Notes under the pieces: model-generated
Database searches by the model: none
What the model saw: only the letters and a program-made list of their open reading frames with translations
What the model was told of the DNA's origin: nothing
Shown here: positions 1-7,952 of the stretch, piece by piece
Position numbering within the stretch: position 1 is the first letter of the stretch
How the letters are laid out: each line of letters opens with the position of its first letter
Made by a program: the position numbers and the translations under genes
Source of the DNA: Solibacillus daqui
Lineage (GTDB): Bacteria > Bacillota > Bacilli > Bacillales_A > Planococcaceae
Assembly (NCBI RefSeq): GCF_028747805.1
Contig: NZ_CP114887.1
Coordinates: 1,729,501 to 1,793,500 of the forward strand
Length of the DNA: 64,000 nt
Reading direction: 5' to 3'

Positions 1-455
1 GCGCGCGCTTTTCGATCTAAATGATTTGTTGGTTCATCGAGAAGGGGAAAGCGGTGTTCCTCACAAAAGAGAGCAGCCAGTAATACCTTCGTTTGCTCAC
101 CGCCCGAAAGCTGTTCAAATGGTTGCCATAATAGTGCTTTATCAAGACCGAGCAACTGGCACTCTCGCTCAAGCTTCCACAGCTCAACAGGCGTCACTTC
201 ATCAATCGCATAATACGTAATGTTGTTCGGATCACGGATCGTTTGTGGGAAATATACAAATTCCTCATCACTAAAAATTTCACCGCGATACGATAATTTG
301 TTCATAAGCATGTTTAATAATGTTGTTTTACCACGACCATTGCGACCGATTAAGCCGAGCTTCCAAGATGTATCCAGCGTTAAATTGACATCGTGAAATA
401 ACGCTTCATCTAATGTATCATAGCTAAAATGGACATGTTTGAATTCGATTGGCAT
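1..455 (-). CDS. Lsa-like ABC-F ribosomal protection protein (N-terminal part; gene runs off the window)
   Basis: The first 151 codons of a duplicated-ATPase ABC-F protein are visible. They show Walker A GRNGRGKT, ABC signature LSGGEQ and Walker B FPLLDEPTNHLD, with no membrane segments. The wording around the motifs (SWKLGLIGRNGRGKT, SGGEQTKVLLAALF) resembles the Lsa/Vga group. Known members bind the ribosomal E site and displace lincosamides, streptogramin A or pleuromutilins; the drug range here is not known. The ATG at 455 has a GGAGGT site 7 nt upstream (463-468). The long leader upstream carries an attenuator-like structure, which fits a drug-inducible resistance gene. The second ATPase domain lies outside the window, so subclass assignment is inference. 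Confidence 0.8.
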   Translation of the reverse strand, partial: MPIEFKHVHFSYDTLDEALFHDVNLTLDTSWKLGLIGRNGRGKTTLLNMLMNKLSYRGEIFSDEEFVYFPQTIRDPNNITYYAIDEVTPVELWKLERECQLLGLDKALLWQPFEQLSGGEQTKVLLAALFCEEHRFPLLDEPTNHLDRKAR

Positions 456-548
456 ATAGCATACCTCCAAATAAATAGATAATGATTCTAAAAGTTTGAA
501 AGTATACGCATTGACACCTTTGAAAAAAACGGGATGTTTTTTTCAAGT

Positions 549-685
549 AGGAGGATTAAATTGAATAGTGAATAGTTTTATGCAATAAAAAAATCCTCCT
601 GAATAGTCAGAAGGATTAGTAAGTATACGTAAATAAGCCGAAAAAACGGCATTATCAAGGTATGATAAATGGGCAGACTAATCCT
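549..685 (-). promoter_or_regulatory. Attenuator-like leader of the ABC-F gene (mutually exclusive hairpins)
   Basis: In transcript order four segments can pair alternately: A AGGATTAGT (685-677), B ACTAATCCT (620-612), C ending GGAGGATT (602-592) and D AATCCTCCT (557-549). A:B is a perfect 9-bp antiterminator. B:C is a stem followed by seven U (terminator). C:D is a second perfect 9-bp alternative. A small GCCG/CGGC hairpin (637-650) lies between A and B. Segment A overlaps the stop codon of a short leader ORF. This is the arrangement expected for ribosome-stalling attenuation, as known for several antibiotic-resistance ABC-F and erm genes. The pairings are seen in the sequence; the control mechanism is inferred. 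Confidence 0.65.
585..617 (-). terminator. Intrinsic terminator inside the ABC-F leader
   Basis: On the minus strand AATCCT-T-CTGA/TCAG-G-AGGATT forms a stem with one mismatch and an ATAG-type loop, followed by TTTTTTT. It lies between the hssS stop and the ABC-F start, so it ends read-through from hssS and, if conditional, attenuates the ABC-F gene. Confidence 0.75.
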
Positions 686-710
686 ATTTTATGTGAAAAT
701 GCGTATACAT
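684..710 (-). CDS. Leader peptide 2 (8 aa), stop overlapping the antiterminator arm
   Basis: This encodes MYTHFHIK. It has no Shine-Dalgarno of its own and would depend on coupling to leader ORF 1 through TAAAATG. Its TAG (686-684) shares bases with segment A, the 5' arm of the antiterminator. A ribosome finishing this ORF would cover A and permit the terminator; one stalled earlier would leave A free. This is inference from geometry. Confidence 0.4.
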   Translation of the reverse strand: MYTHFHIK

Positions 711-711
711 T

Positions 712-747
712 TTACGTGTAAAATAGAATTATAATTTCATCGGCCAT
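712..747 (-). CDS. Leader peptide 1 (11 aa) of the ABC-F gene
   Basis: An ATG at 747 lies 6 nt after the ribosome site GAAGGGA (760-754) and encodes MADEIIILFYT. Its TAA is followed one base later by the ATG of a second short ORF (TAAAATG), so reinitiation is possible. The hydrophobic III-L-F-Y run may be where a drug-bound ribosome stalls. Function is inferred from position only. Confidence 0.45.
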   Translation of the reverse strand: MADEIIILFYT

Positions 748-775
748 TCATCGTCCCTTCAAATTAGATAGTGCT

Positions 776-804
776 ATTATGGCATGATTTTGGTGAAAAT
801 TCAA
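776..804 (-). promoter_or_regulatory. Candidate sigma-A promoter for the ABC-F leader
   Basis: TTGAAT (804-799) and CATAAT (781-776) are separated by exactly 17 nt on the minus strand. They start just after the hssS stop codon. The predicted start near 769 precedes the ribosome site of the leader ORF by a few bases. Confidence 0.55.
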
Positions 805-812
805 ACATAATT

Positions 813-2198
813 TTACAAATAGTTATTCGCGTCATTTTGCGGAATCGTTACCGTAATTGTTGTGCCTTCACCTAGAGTACTTACTACATCAATGGTTCCG
901 TTATGCAGCTGAACGATTTGTTGGACGATCGCTAAACCTAAGCCTGTCCCCTCAATTGTACGTGTTCGGGCAGAATCAACGCGGTAAAAACGTTCGAAAA
1001 TTCGCTGTTGCTCCTGTTCAGGAATCCCAATACCGTTATCGTGAAAAATCACGGAAATTGCATCTGAATCTTGCTGTAATTGAATGCTAATCATACCAAA
1101 TTCGTTTGTGTATTTAATCGCATTTGACAGTAAATTGTCCCACACCATATTTAATAATTCGCTATCGCCGTAAATAGTTGTAGCAGGTAGGGAATAGCTA
1201 GCCATGAGATCCTTTTGTTGAAATTGCCATTGGTATTGATGAATCAGCTTTTGTAGCTGCTCGTCTAACGAATAGTTTTTGAACTTTACGGTACGTTCCT
1301 GCTGATCCAATGTAGTAAGTTGAAGCAATTGATTTGTTAACGTCGAAAGTCGATTAATTTCAGCATTGATCGATAGTGCATACTGTTCTTTAATGGTATG
1401 TTCGTTTTCGATTAATGTCATAAATCCTTTAATATTCGATAAAGGGGACTGGATATCATGCGAAATGTTCGAAATGAATTCCTTACGCTTTTCATCGACA
1501 TAAGACAGCTTATTTGCCATTTGCATAAAGCTTTCTGATAACTGGCCCAATTCATCATTTCGATGATCCAGTTGAATTTTATAGTTTCCATCGGCAATTG
1601 ACGATGTAGCTGCTTTTAATTTTGTGATAGGATGTACGATGAATTTGGTACTGAGTAATACAAGGACAATACTTAATAAAATCGTAAAGACAATCAGCGC
1701 TGCAAATAAATAATGCATTTCATTGAAAGCAATTTTAACATTCGGCCTTAAAAAGAAGGCATATGTTTCATTGGCATAGTGAAGGGGCACACCGATCGAG
1801 TTTTTGAGCTCATTGGCAAAAAATCCAGTTACAAATGTTTGATGTGGAAATTCTGAGATACCGTGATAGATATCACCATTTAGTACTTTTTCAATAGTTG
1901 CCTGGTCAATGGCTGTATCGCGAAAAGGCTCGCCGAACATCTTGGTATTATTTTTGCTGTCAATTAGCATTATGTGATAACCGTTCGCTGCACTATGCTG
2001 TAAGTAATCTGGTAATGGTAGCTCCGGATGCTTTTCAATATATTGCACCATTTCAACTGCGAGCTTGGTTGTTTTCGCATCATTTTGAGGCTTTAATGAA
2101 GATTGATAGTACAAATTCGAAATGAAAAATGCCGTTAAACTACTAAAAATCATAATAACGATCGTTGTGACCACAAATTTTGTATATAATGTTTTCAT
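813..2198 (-). CDS. hssS: Heme-responsive sensor histidine kinase HssS
   Basis: This 461-aa membrane kinase has a TM near residues 8-30, an extracytoplasmic domain of about 130 aa, a TM near 160-185, HAMP, a HisKA H-box (FISNISHDIQSPLSNI) and HATPase_c with N, G1 (DNGIGIP) and G2 (GTGLGLAIV) boxes. The sensor domain contains FGEPFRD, VLNGDIYHGI and FVTGFF, which match my memory of staphylococcal HssS. It senses excess heme and phosphorylates HssR. It is last in hrtB-hrtA-hssR-hssS and overlaps hssR by 4 bp. In staphylococci hrtAB and hssRS are divergent, so the colinear order here gives direct positive feedback. Confidence 0.85.
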   Translation of the reverse strand: MKTLYTKFVVTTIVIMIFSSLTAFFISNLYYQSSLKPQNDAKTTKLAVEMVQYIEKHPELPLPDYLQHSAANGYHIMLIDSKNNTKMFGEPFRDTAIDQATIEKVLNGDIYHGISEFPHQTFVTGFFANELKNSIGVPLHYANETYAFFLRPNVKIAFNEMHYLFAALIVFTILLSIVLVLLSTKFIVHPITKLKAATSSIADGNYKIQLDHRNDELGQLSESFMQMANKLSYVDEKRKEFISNISHDIQSPLSNIKGFMTLIENEHTIKEQYALSINAEINRLSTLTNQLLQLTTLDQQERTVKFKNYSLDEQLQKLIHQYQWQFQQKDLMASYSLPATTIYGDSELLNMVWDNLLSNAIKYTNEFGMISIQLQQDSDAISVIFHDNGIGIPEQEQQRIFERFYRVDSARTRTIEGTGLGLAIVQQIVQLHNGTIDVVSTLGEGTTITVTIPQNDANNYL

Positions 2199-2869
2199 TT
2201 GCTTACCTCAATCGAATAGCCGACACCGCGCACCGTTTTGATATGTAGATTAGGTGCTAATTGCAAAAGCCGTGCGCGCAATCGTTTAATATGCACATCA
2301 ACTGTTCGTTCATCGCCAGCAAAATCAATATTCCATACTTCATCAATAATTTGCTCACGCGTCAAAACACGCCCATGATTTTTCACGAGATAGCTTAGTA
2401 GCTCAAATTCCTTCAATGGAAAGAGCAATGTTTGATCGCCGATTTGAATTTCATAACGATTCGGGTGAATACTAAGCGGCCCAAGTCGTAAGGTATCAGT
2501 TGGAGTCGTGTCATATAGGCGCAATAATGCCTCCACGCGAAATTGTAATTCTTTCGGATCAACAGGCTTCACGACATAATCATCCGTACCAGCATGATAG
2601 CCTTGTTCCTTGTCCTCGATTTGCCCTTTGGCTGTAAGTAAAATTACGGGCAAATTATACAGTCTTCGAATTTCCTTTACAACGTCAATGCCGCTTAAAT
2701 AGGGCATCATAACATCGACAATCGCCACATCAATAGGAACGGTTTTTAGCGTTTCGAGCGCTTCAATGCCATGCTGTGCCGTTACAGTCGTATAGCCAAT
2801 TTGCGAAAAATAAATGGAGATGACTTCCCGAACTTTCGGGTCGTCATCTACAATTAGGAGAGTTGTCAT
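2195..2869 (-). CDS. hssR: Heme-responsive response regulator HssR (OmpR family)
   Basis: This 224-aa protein has a receiver domain with acidic pocket DDD near residue 8, phospho-acceptor Asp in VDVMMP (about 52) and Lys in VKPVD, followed by a winged-helix DNA-binding domain (GDERTVDVHIKRLRARL, TVRGVGY) close to HssR of staphylococci. It should activate the operon through the direct repeat at 4658-4677. It starts 32 nt after hrtA ends and overlaps hssS by 4 bp (ATGA). Confidence 0.86.
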   Translation of the reverse strand: MTTLLIVDDDPKVREVISIYFSQIGYTTVTAQHGIEALETLKTVPIDVAIVDVMMPYLSGIDVVKEIRRLYNLPVILLTAKGQIEDKEQGYHAGTDDYVVKPVDPKELQFRVEALLRLYDTTPTDTLRLGPLSIHPNRYEIQIGDQTLLFPLKEFELLSYLVKNHGRVLTREQIIDEVWNIDFAGDERTVDVHIKRLRARLLQLAPNLHIKTVRGVGYSIEVSK

Positions 2870-2901
2870 AGTTAAAACACCTCATCATATGAATTTGTAC
2901 A

Positions 2902-3582
2902 TTACGATTGCACAGGGGTTTGAATAATTTCTCCGTCCTGCATCGTTACAATGTTGTCTACAAAATGTAGCACTTCTTGGTCATGTGTGACAAGTAAAGT
3001 TGTTAAATTGAGCTCTTTTGTTAATGTTTGTAGCAAAGCCATAATATCTTCTGTTTTTTTCGAATCAAGGCTTGCTGTCGGTTCATCGGCAAAAAGAATT
3101 TCAGGCTGATGAATTATAGCACGGGCAATGGCTACACGCTGCTTTTCACCACCAGAAAGGGAAGAAGGGTAGGCATTTTTACGATGTTCCATACCAACAA
3201 GCTGTAATACTCGCGTAACTTCGGCTTTATTAATCTTTTTATCGGCAACATCTAACATGAGTGTAAGCTGTTCTTCCACTGTTAAAAAGGGAACGAGATG
3301 TGAAAACTGAAAGACAAAGCCGAATTTTTTGGCGCGAATGGCACGGATTTGTTCCGCAGATAATGCTGCTAAATCTTGGTTTTCAAATAAAATCTGTCCA
3401 TCCGTTGCCTGTTGTAAACCGGCTGCAATCGTTAATAATGTACTTTTCCCAGAGCCTGATGCACCAACTAATGCTGTTAATTCGCCTTTATTTAACGATA
3501 AATCAATATTTTTTAAAATCACTTCTTCACGATCCTCAATGAAGAAGGATTTTTTAATTTGCTGTAATTTAAATGTCTCCAC
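2902..3582 (-). CDS. hrtA: Heme exporter ATPase HrtA
   Basis: This ABC ATPase of the MacB/LolD type has Walker A GASGSGKS, Q-loop region FVFQFSHLVPFLTVEEQ, signature LSGGEKQR, Walker B ILFADEP and H-loop VTHD. An upstream ATG at 3666 is in frame but lies inside hrtB. The GTG at 3582, just after the hrtB stop and with GGAGAG at the end of hrtB, gives the expected N-terminus (METFKLQQIKKSF) and 226 aa. With HrtB it exports toxic heme or a heme metabolite from the membrane. Confidence 0.85.
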   Translation of the reverse strand: METFKLQQIKKSFFIEDREEVILKNIDLSLNKGELTALVGASGSGKSTLLTIAAGLQQATDGQILFENQDLAALSAEQIRAIRAKKFGFVFQFSHLVPFLTVEEQLTLMLDVADKKINKAEVTRVLQLVGMEHRKNAYPSSLSGGEKQRVAIARAIIHQPEILFADEPTASLDSKKTEDIMALLQTLTKELNLTTLLVTHDQEVLHFVDNIVTMQDGEIIQTPVQS

Positions 3583-3583
3583 G

Positions 3584-4615
3584 TTACATCTCTCCTTGCT
3601 GAATCGCCTGAAGTGGCTGAATTTTTTTGATTTGTAAGCCCGATAAGGTAGCACCAATAAAGCCAATAATTAAGAAAATAGCTGCAAACACTAACGTCGT
3701 TTCAATTGTTAAATGGAACGGCATACCGTCTGGTGCAACTTGTTGGAACAGTTGACTTAAGCCGATAGATAAAGCAAGTGAAATCGCCGTAATAAATAGC
3801 ATTTGCACCCACATCATTGCGAATAATGTTTTCGTTTTGACACCAATCGCTTTTAAAATACCGAAGAGACTTGTTTTTTGAATGTTCATCATGTAGAAGA
3901 AAATGGCAAATAGTAAGCCGCTAATGACAACTAAAAACCAAATAATCATGTTCAAGCTTAATTGCTCTGCAGAATAGCTTGGAATCGTGTTTAAAAATTC
4001 TTTATTCGTATAGGCAGTTAATCCATCAATTGAATTTGCTTCATCGCCAGGCATATAGATTAATTGTTGATCCAGTGTGCGATACATTTCTGCAAAATTA
4101 TCTGGGTTAATAAAGGCTACGGCAGCGTGGTTAAATTTCGTTTGCTCTGAAAACCCAACGATTTTCCACTGTCCGCTATATTGATTGTTTGTTAAAATAT
4201 CGCCAACTTGATATCCATCTTCTTGTAACGATTTATCAACGATGATTTCACCGCTTTTGACTTGAGGGAACTGCTCAGAATCACTTGTCGTTGCAAATGC
4301 TACACTTTGCTGTTTGCCCTCTTCATTATAAAAAATCCCCATTTGAATTGACAGCGCCGTTGCATCATCATATTGCTTTAAAATGCTATCCTGCTGTTCA
4401 GGTGAAATGGCTGACAATGCATAATTATCTTCCGCATCCGTCGTCATATAAAAGTGTCCATCCGGCATCTCTTTAATAAGTGCGGCATTGTCCTGTGACA
4501 GCCCGTTCGCTAATCCGGCAATCATAAATGTTAGGGTACTAATTAAAAAGACAATAGACCCGAAAATGAAAAATTTACTTTTATTTTTTTTCATTTCTTT
4601 TAATGCTAAGTTCAT
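3584..4615 (-). CDS. hrtB: Heme exporter permease HrtB
   Basis: This 343-aa FtsX/MacB-type permease has a TM at residues 15-38, a large extracytoplasmic domain and three C-terminal TMs near 225-245, 265-285 and 310-332. The segments SYSAEQLSLNMI and NIQKTSLFGILKAIG are typical of HrtB. It is the first gene of the operon. The ATG at 4615 has a GGAGGT site at 4622-4627 and lies downstream of a HssR box. It extracts heme from the membrane together with HrtA. Confidence 0.85.
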   Translation of the reverse strand: MNLALKEMKKNKSKFFIFGSIVFLISTLTFMIAGLANGLSQDNAALIKEMPDGHFYMTTDAEDNYALSAISPEQQDSILKQYDDATALSIQMGIFYNEEGKQQSVAFATTSDSEQFPQVKSGEIIVDKSLQEDGYQVGDILTNNQYSGQWKIVGFSEQTKFNHAAVAFINPDNFAEMYRTLDQQLIYMPGDEANSIDGLTAYTNKEFLNTIPSYSAEQLSLNMIIWFLVVISGLLFAIFFYMMNIQKTSLFGILKAIGVKTKTLFAMMWVQMLFITAISLALSIGLSQLFQQVAPDGMPFHLTIETTLVFAAIFLIIGFIGATLSGLQIKKIQPLQAIQQGEM

Positions 4616-4644
4616 AGTAATACCTCCGTTAACTTGATGTACCT

Positions 4645-4677
4645 AGTATAAAAAATGAATATGAACGGAATATGAAC
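4645..4677 (-). promoter_or_regulatory. HssR box and -10 element of the hrtB-hrtA-hssR-hssS operon
   Basis: On the minus strand GTTCATATT (4677-4669), CC, GTTCATATT (4666-4658) is a perfect direct repeat. It equals the HssR recognition repeat described for Staphylococcus aureus as I recall it. A TATACT -10 lies at 4650-4645, so the proximal repeat covers the -35 position, as usual for an activator-dependent promoter. Confidence 0.85.
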
Positions 4678-4691
4678 GAGGGGCAGGTAAT

Positions 4692-4730
4692 AAAAAAAGA
4701 CCATTTCTTCTTAGTGGAAATGGCCTTTTT
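4692..4730 (-). terminator. Bidirectional intrinsic terminator
   Basis: Arms GACCATTTC (4699-4707) and GAAATGG (4717-4723) extend to CC. They are flanked by seven A on the left and TTTTT on the right. It ends the 4762-5700 gene on the minus strand and lies just upstream of the HssR box. Confidence 0.75.
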
Positions 4731-4761
4731 GGAATCATTTTTTCAAGCATATTGCTGTGTT

Positions 4762-5700
4762 TTATTTGATCGACAAGATGTCTTTCGTTTGTTGTAGAAA
4801 TAGTTTATGCTGCGCGATGTTGGCAATGCCTTTATCGACGCGATCATAGCGAAATGCGCGGATAATCGCAAATAGATATGGGGCAAGATCGTTTTCTAAT
4901 GATGCCCAAGGACGGAATTGCTGGTAGCCGCTTATAAATAATTGATATCTTTGCTCCGAAGAACGTTCACCTTCATATGCTACATGCCAGCAACAATAAA
5001 CAGCTGCTGCAATACATTCATTTAATAAAATTTCGTCACCAGCTAAATTAAAATCAAAAATGCCGGTCATTTTATTATTTTCAAATAGCATATTATAGTA
5101 ACAAAAATCACCTTGTGTCGCAGCCTTCGGTAAAGTTGACCAATTCTGTTTTAATAAATTTCGGTGCGCGTTATACAGTTGCTCAATGGCTGAAAAGGCT
5201 TCAAACTGCTGAAATGCTTCTTTAAAATTGAGAAAGCTTAATTCATTTTCATCATAGTCCCCAATCGCCACTGTTGCATTGCCGCCAAACATCGACCACG
5301 AAGTTGCTTTATGTAAGGATAATTTATGTTTCAATGAAAAGGCATGTAATTTGCCAAGCATCGCGCCAATTGCTTCAATTTGCGCATCGTTCAATTGCTG
5401 AATTTCAGCCCCGATACCTTTTTGTTCAACCGTATAAACAAACCCATCTTTTTCAGCAGCGAAAGTCGAATCTGTTGTTTGGAGATAAGGTGATATCGGC
5501 AGCACAGTTTGCAGGCTATTCGCAAACTGACAAAATGTCTCGACTTCCTGTAAAATTTGTTTTTCTCCTTTTACGATGTACGTTTGCATTGGTGTGATGA
5601 TTTCAAAAATGCGCTTTTCTTGATTGCGGATAATTGTATAGTCTTGGAAAGTTATGTTCCATTTGTTTTCAATAAATGATTGCAGTTTCCGAAAATCCAT
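4762..5700 (-). CDS. Aminoglycoside phosphotransferase/CotS-type kinase-like protein
   Basis: This 312-aa protein kinase-fold protein has a nucleotide-lobe Lys region (TYIVKGEKQILQEVE), catalytic-loop motif QGDFCYYN (the Brenner HxDxxxxN with Gln for His but the Asp kept) and metal-binding FDFNLAG. The family phosphorylates small molecules (aminoglycosides, choline, homoserine, methylthioribose); the substrate cannot be told. It is a single gene with its own terminator. AAGGAG precedes the ATG. Confidence 0.65.
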   Translation of the reverse strand: MDFRKLQSFIENKWNITFQDYTIIRNQEKRIFEIITPMQTYIVKGEKQILQEVETFCQFANSLQTVLPISPYLQTTDSTFAAEKDGFVYTVEQKGIGAEIQQLNDAQIEAIGAMLGKLHAFSLKHKLSLHKATSWSMFGGNATVAIGDYDENELSFLNFKEAFQQFEAFSAIEQLYNAHRNLLKQNWSTLPKAATQGDFCYYNMLFENNKMTGIFDFNLAGDEILLNECIAAAVYCCWHVAYEGERSSEQRYQLFISGYQQFRPWASLENDLAPYLFAIIRAFRYDRVDKGIANIAQHKLFLQQTKDILSIK

Positions 5701-5997
5701 GTAGTAGGTTCACTCCTTGATAAAAAATATTATAGTACATCATATGTAGGGGATTTCTGGACATTCGCACATATATTTATAAAACCGCACATTTCCACAC
5801 AAAGCAGATAGGTCTTAGCTTTACAAAAGCTGATTGGGAAAATCAGTCCCAAGTTACAGTGGTGAGTTTTAGTATAACAAAAAATGGAATATATTTCCGT
5901 GGCAAATAGTATGATATGATAAACCAAATATCAAATTGTTAGTTACAATTGAGATCCAAAATTATTTGTATTTGACTTACTTTTTAGGAGGTATTAC
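5701..5997. other. Divergent intergenic region, 297 bp
   Basis: This region separates the kinase-like gene (minus) and the SatA-like GNAT (plus). It contains the 20-nt motif repeated at 8851 and a good GGAGG site before 5998. A 65-codon minus-strand ORF (5730-5927) has no ribosome site or recognisable features and is not called. Confidence 0.5.
5873..5892. repeat. 20-nt intergenic motif, copy 1
   Basis: TATAACAAAAAATGGAATAT is identical to 8851-8870. Both copies are followed, at differing distance, by ATGATAAAC(C/G)AAATA, and both sit between divergent genes. It may be a shared regulator site or a duplicated promoter module. Confidence 0.55.
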
Positions 5998-6546
5998 ATG
6001 TTATCGATTCAGCAAATTGATGAAAAAACCTATCCTTTAGGGAAAAAAGTGATTTTTTCCTATCAATCAGAGAAGTATTATAAAATTCACTCGGAAAATA
6101 AAGGGCATCTGCAAACGTTTACGTTAACAGAAGAAGAATTTGAAATTCCTTTTATAAAAGAACGGGAAGAAGAAATCTTTGAACCGTATAAAGAAGGTTC
6201 GGAAGTTTATTTGGCACAGTTTAACAACGAAGAAGCAGCAATTATGGTCATCCAGAAAATGGAGTGGAATAATACATTATACATTCATGATTTATATGTG
6301 AACGAAGGATTTAAGCAAAAGGGCATTGGGCAAAGTTTAATTGAATTAGCGAAAAAGAGAGCAACAAAATTAGGCGTTAGAGCCATTGTATTAGAATCAC
6401 AAACGTCTAATTATCCTGCGATTCAATTTTATTTGAAAAATGGCTTTCAGTTAGTAGGGTTTAATTTGATTTCCTATTCAAATGAAGATGTAAAAAATCA
6501 TGAAGTTCGTATTGAATTGGGCTTTTTGTTAGAAAATCTTACATAA
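5998..6546 (+). CDS. GNAT acetyltransferase, SatA/streptothricin-acetyltransferase-like
   Basis: This 182-aa protein has a GNAT core at residues 80-165. The acetyl-CoA loop is GFKQKGIGQSLIELA, followed by VLESQTSNYPAIQFYLKNGF. The layout (about 80 variable residues, then YIHDLYV) resembles streptothricin acetyltransferases of Bacillus such as SatA. The acceptor is unproven. AGGAGG lies before the ATG. It is monocistronic. Confidence 0.7.
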   Translation: MLSIQQIDEKTYPLGKKVIFSYQSEKYYKIHSENKGHLQTFTLTEEEFEIPFIKEREEEIFEPYKEGSEVYLAQFNNEEAAIMVIQKMEWNNTLYIHDLYVNEGFKQKGIGQSLIELAKKRATKLGVRAIVLESQTSNYPAIQFYLKNGFQLVGFNLISYSNEDVKNHEVRIELGFLLENLT

Positions 6547-6643
6547 ACCACTGTATTGAAATTGGGGAGTAAAGGGAAATAAGGGCGATAATCGTTTTAT
6601 TGAAAACCGACCTTACCAGCTTGCTTATAATTTTAAGTTATTT

Positions 6644-7132
6644 TCATAATGAATGTAGCTTCTTTTTAAAATCCACCCGCAAATACGTTTTTTCATATGT
6701 CGTGCCATCTTCATTATAGTAGATGGCACTTTTTTCATATGGTTCACTAATGGCTACGTAGTAAAGTGTTGTCACAAGCCGTACCATTTTAGGGTTTTCA
6801 AACGGATCGACACTGACGAAAATTTCATCATAGCCGAGTTCAAATGCCAACTGCTCACGAAATTTGATGAGCGCCTGGCCAATACCTTGATGGCGAAATG
6901 CAGGCTTTACAAAAAGGTCACTCAGTTTCGGGATTAAAGGTCCAGTCAATTTTAATAAGCCAAAACCAACAAGCACATCTTCAACTTGTGCGACTGCTAG
7001 ATAAGCTTCTTCGTCGTGCTGAAGTTGCAAGTATTTTAAAAATAGCGCTTCATGGTTACGAATGAGGCAAAGGGCATTTATGTCGTCACTATTTGCAAGT
7101 CGGATATGATATTTCAGCGTATTATTCCTCAT
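6644..7132 (-). CDS. GNAT family N-acetyltransferase
   Basis: This 162-aa single GNAT domain has the acetyl-CoA loop RHQGIGQALI near residue 90 and the acceptor-side strand EIFVSVDPFENPKMV. Its 5' end overlaps the 3' end of the DUF2785 gene by 11 bp, so the two are translationally linked. Substrate unknown. Confidence 0.75.
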   Translation of the reverse strand: MRNNTLKYHIRLANSDDINALCLIRNHEALFLKYLQLQHDEEAYLAVAQVEDVLVGFGLLKLTGPLIPKLSDLFVKPAFRHQGIGQALIKFREQLAFELGYDEIFVSVDPFENPKMVRLVTTLYYVAISEPYEKSAIYYNEDGTTYEKTYLRVDFKKKLHSL

Positions 7133-7943
7133 TTTTTGGATGGTCTATATACGTTTTAAAAATCCAATTTGTGATGCCTATATATTGTTGCTTTCGAATG
7201 AAATGCACATATAACGAAAGCATGAATTTTTTAATATTCCAATGAACGCGATAATGTTTTAAGTATTCATCGTGTTGGAATTGGGATAGTTTTTCAAGCC
7301 AAGTATGTAGGTCGGCTTCGGATAATCCTTTTTCTAATAATGCATCAATGACAGGCATCATGCGTTCATCTTCTTCATCGATATAGGCATAATCGGTACA
7401 TAAACATTTTTCTACTATTGTAAGTACTTCAGCTGTTGTAGCGACGTTAGAAAATAGGGGATGGGAAACCGCCCGAGCAAGCAGATCACTACCATGTGCC
7501 ACACTATGCGCCCAGCCTTTATTGTCAATATAGCCCCGGTAATCGTGCTCGAACTTTAAATAATCAATACTCTTAGTAATGATATGTGCTGCCAATTGTT
7601 CCGTTAAAAATCGTTCGTTTTGGTCTTTGTATAAAACGAGTTGAATGGCAAGTGCCGAAAAGGAACGCGTCAGCACCGCATCACTTTGTAGTTCGTTAAT
7701 GTTGAAATAGAGACGTTCATCATCACTGCAAGTTTTTGCAATTAATATAAGCTGCGAATCTGTTAGATGGTTGTTTAAAATAAGTTCGCAAAAGCCGCTG
7801 TAGATGAGGGTATCGCGAATGTATGAATCCGTATGACCGATATGTTCAAGCATAAAAACTAACAGCGCATCTAGTTGCTCTGGTTGTAAATGTGTAAACT
7901 TTTTTTCATGAATCTGCGTTAAAAATTTGATTGAATCGTTCAT
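7122..7943 (-). CDS. DUF2785-like alpha-helical protein
   Basis: This 273-aa soluble, probably all-helical protein lacks signal peptide and TM. The segment GWAHSVAHGSDLLARA is what I associate with DUF2785 proteins of Bacilli, whose function is unknown. It lies between two GNAT genes (9 nt after one, 11-bp overlap with the other), so the three are probably one operon. Confidence 0.5.
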   Translation of the reverse strand: MNDSIKFLTQIHEKKFTHLQPEQLDALLVFMLEHIGHTDSYIRDTLIYSGFCELILNNHLTDSQLILIAKTCSDDERLYFNINELQSDAVLTRSFSALAIQLVLYKDQNERFLTEQLAAHIITKSIDYLKFEHDYRGYIDNKGWAHSVAHGSDLLARAVSHPLFSNVATTAEVLTIVEKCLCTDYAYIDEEDERMMPVIDALLEKGLSEADLHTWLEKLSQFQHDEYLKHYRVHWNIKKFMLSLYVHFIRKQQYIGITNWIFKTYIDHPKNEE

Positions 7944-7952
7944 TTTATCCTC

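Noticed and set aside
26..220. 64-codon plus-strand ORF
   Set aside because: Antisense to the ABC-F gene, whose motifs are unmistakable on the minus strand.
585..685. T-box or other known riboswitch in the ABC-F leader
   Set aside because: No T-box sequence or specifier stem; short ORFs plus alternating 9-bp pairs fit translational attenuation better.
5730..5927. 65-codon minus-strand ORF between two genes
   Set aside because: No ribosome site, no domain, and it covers the putative promoter region with the repeated 20-nt motif.
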